Part shown: positions 33,950 through 33,991 of the stretch, in pieces
How positions within the stretch are numbered: the first letter of the stretch is position 1
Layout of the letters: each line of letters starts with the position of its first letter
NCBI RefSeq assembly: GCF_014698115.1
Contig: NZ_JACJSJ010000091.1
Location: 1 to 33,991, forward strand
DNA from: Nostoc sp. FACHB-973
GTDB lineage: Bacteria > Cyanobacteriota > Cyanobacteriia > Cyanobacteriales > Nostocaceae
DNA length: 33,991 nucleotides
Direction of reading: 5' to 3'
Program-made: the position numbers and the translations under genes
Notes under the pieces: model-generated
Database searches by the model: none
The model's input: only the letters and a program-made list of their open reading frames with translations
Told to the model about the DNA's origin: nothing

Positions 33950-33975
33950 TAGGGTAGCACAGCTGTGCTACCCTA
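33950..33975. terminator. 26-bp perfect palindrome after the WD40 kinase
   Basis: TAGGGTAGCACAG and its exact complement meet without a spacer at 33962/33963, giving a hairpin of up to 11 bp with a 4-nt loop, 14 bp past the stop codon. No U-run follows, so it may be a weak terminator, an RNA end-protecting structure or a dispersed palindromic repeat. Confidence 0.55.
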
Positions 33976-33991
33976 ACCTATGCTTGAATTA

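Noticed and set aside
33324..33960. Antisense frames across the WD40 repeats
   Set aside because: They arise from the periodic WD40 coding sequence and are not independent genes.

Overview
The window reads as chromosome of a filamentous, probably heterocyst-forming cyanobacterium of the Nostoc/Anabaena group. Evidence: HIP1 octamers (GCGATCGC) are frequent in coding DNA. Heptameric tandem arrays of the STRR type (GGGGACT, AATTACG, TGACTAA and relatives) occupy many gaps. Two copies of a 21-nt element sit inside split HIP1 sites, which matches the SDR5 family described from Nostoc punctiforme. Gene content also fits: cyanophycinase-like peptidase, CnfU-type scaffold, cyanobacterial Ser/Thr kinases with WD40 repeats, RppA/RppB-like two-component pair. 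No tRNA, rRNA, CRISPR array, transposase or prophage gene was seen.

Layout. 0-1.8 kb: a minus-strand cyanophycinase-like peptidase, then a gap with a short coding remnant and two hairpins. 1.85-9.45 kb: four closely spaced minus-strand genes, transcribed in the order GH13 amylase, secreted multicopper oxidase, GH31 enzyme, DUF6209-like protein, followed by a strong hairpin. 10.2-16.5 kb: minus-strand GT4 glycosyltransferase, a four-PAS/GAF/GGDEF diguanylate cyclase and LepA. 17.0-22.0 kb: plus-strand ribbon-helix-helix-like protein, GAF histidine kinase, CnfU-type Fe-S scaffold and GH57 glycosidase. 22.0-27.6 kb: a P2-type cation ATPase, two stress-type proteins, an SRPBCC protein and a small membrane-anchored protein. 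27.8-34.0 kb: an RppA/RppB-like pair and two Ser/Thr protein kinases, the second fused to a seven-blade WD40 propeller.

The most interesting unit is the four-gene operon at 1.85-9.45 kb. Its GH31 protein resembles alpha-1,4-glucan lyases (known from red algae and fungi, producing 1,5-anhydro-D-fructose) more than ordinary alpha-glucosidases. The nucleophile context is WQDMT, and several other blocks agree. An amylase upstream could supply maltodextrins. Whether the periplasmic copper oxidase and the DUF6209-like protein act in the same pathway is open. The other carbohydrate genes (GT4, GH57) are ordinary for the group.

The second theme is small mobile and tandem repeats that shape genes. 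Two SDR5-like insertions each add seven in-frame residues, to an SRPBCC protein and to one WD40 blade; the neighbouring blade keeps the intact HIP1 site. STRR arrays begin at or next to the stop codons of several genes and in one case have become the C-terminal tail of the protein. A 59-bp perfect inverted repeat brackets the two stress genes.
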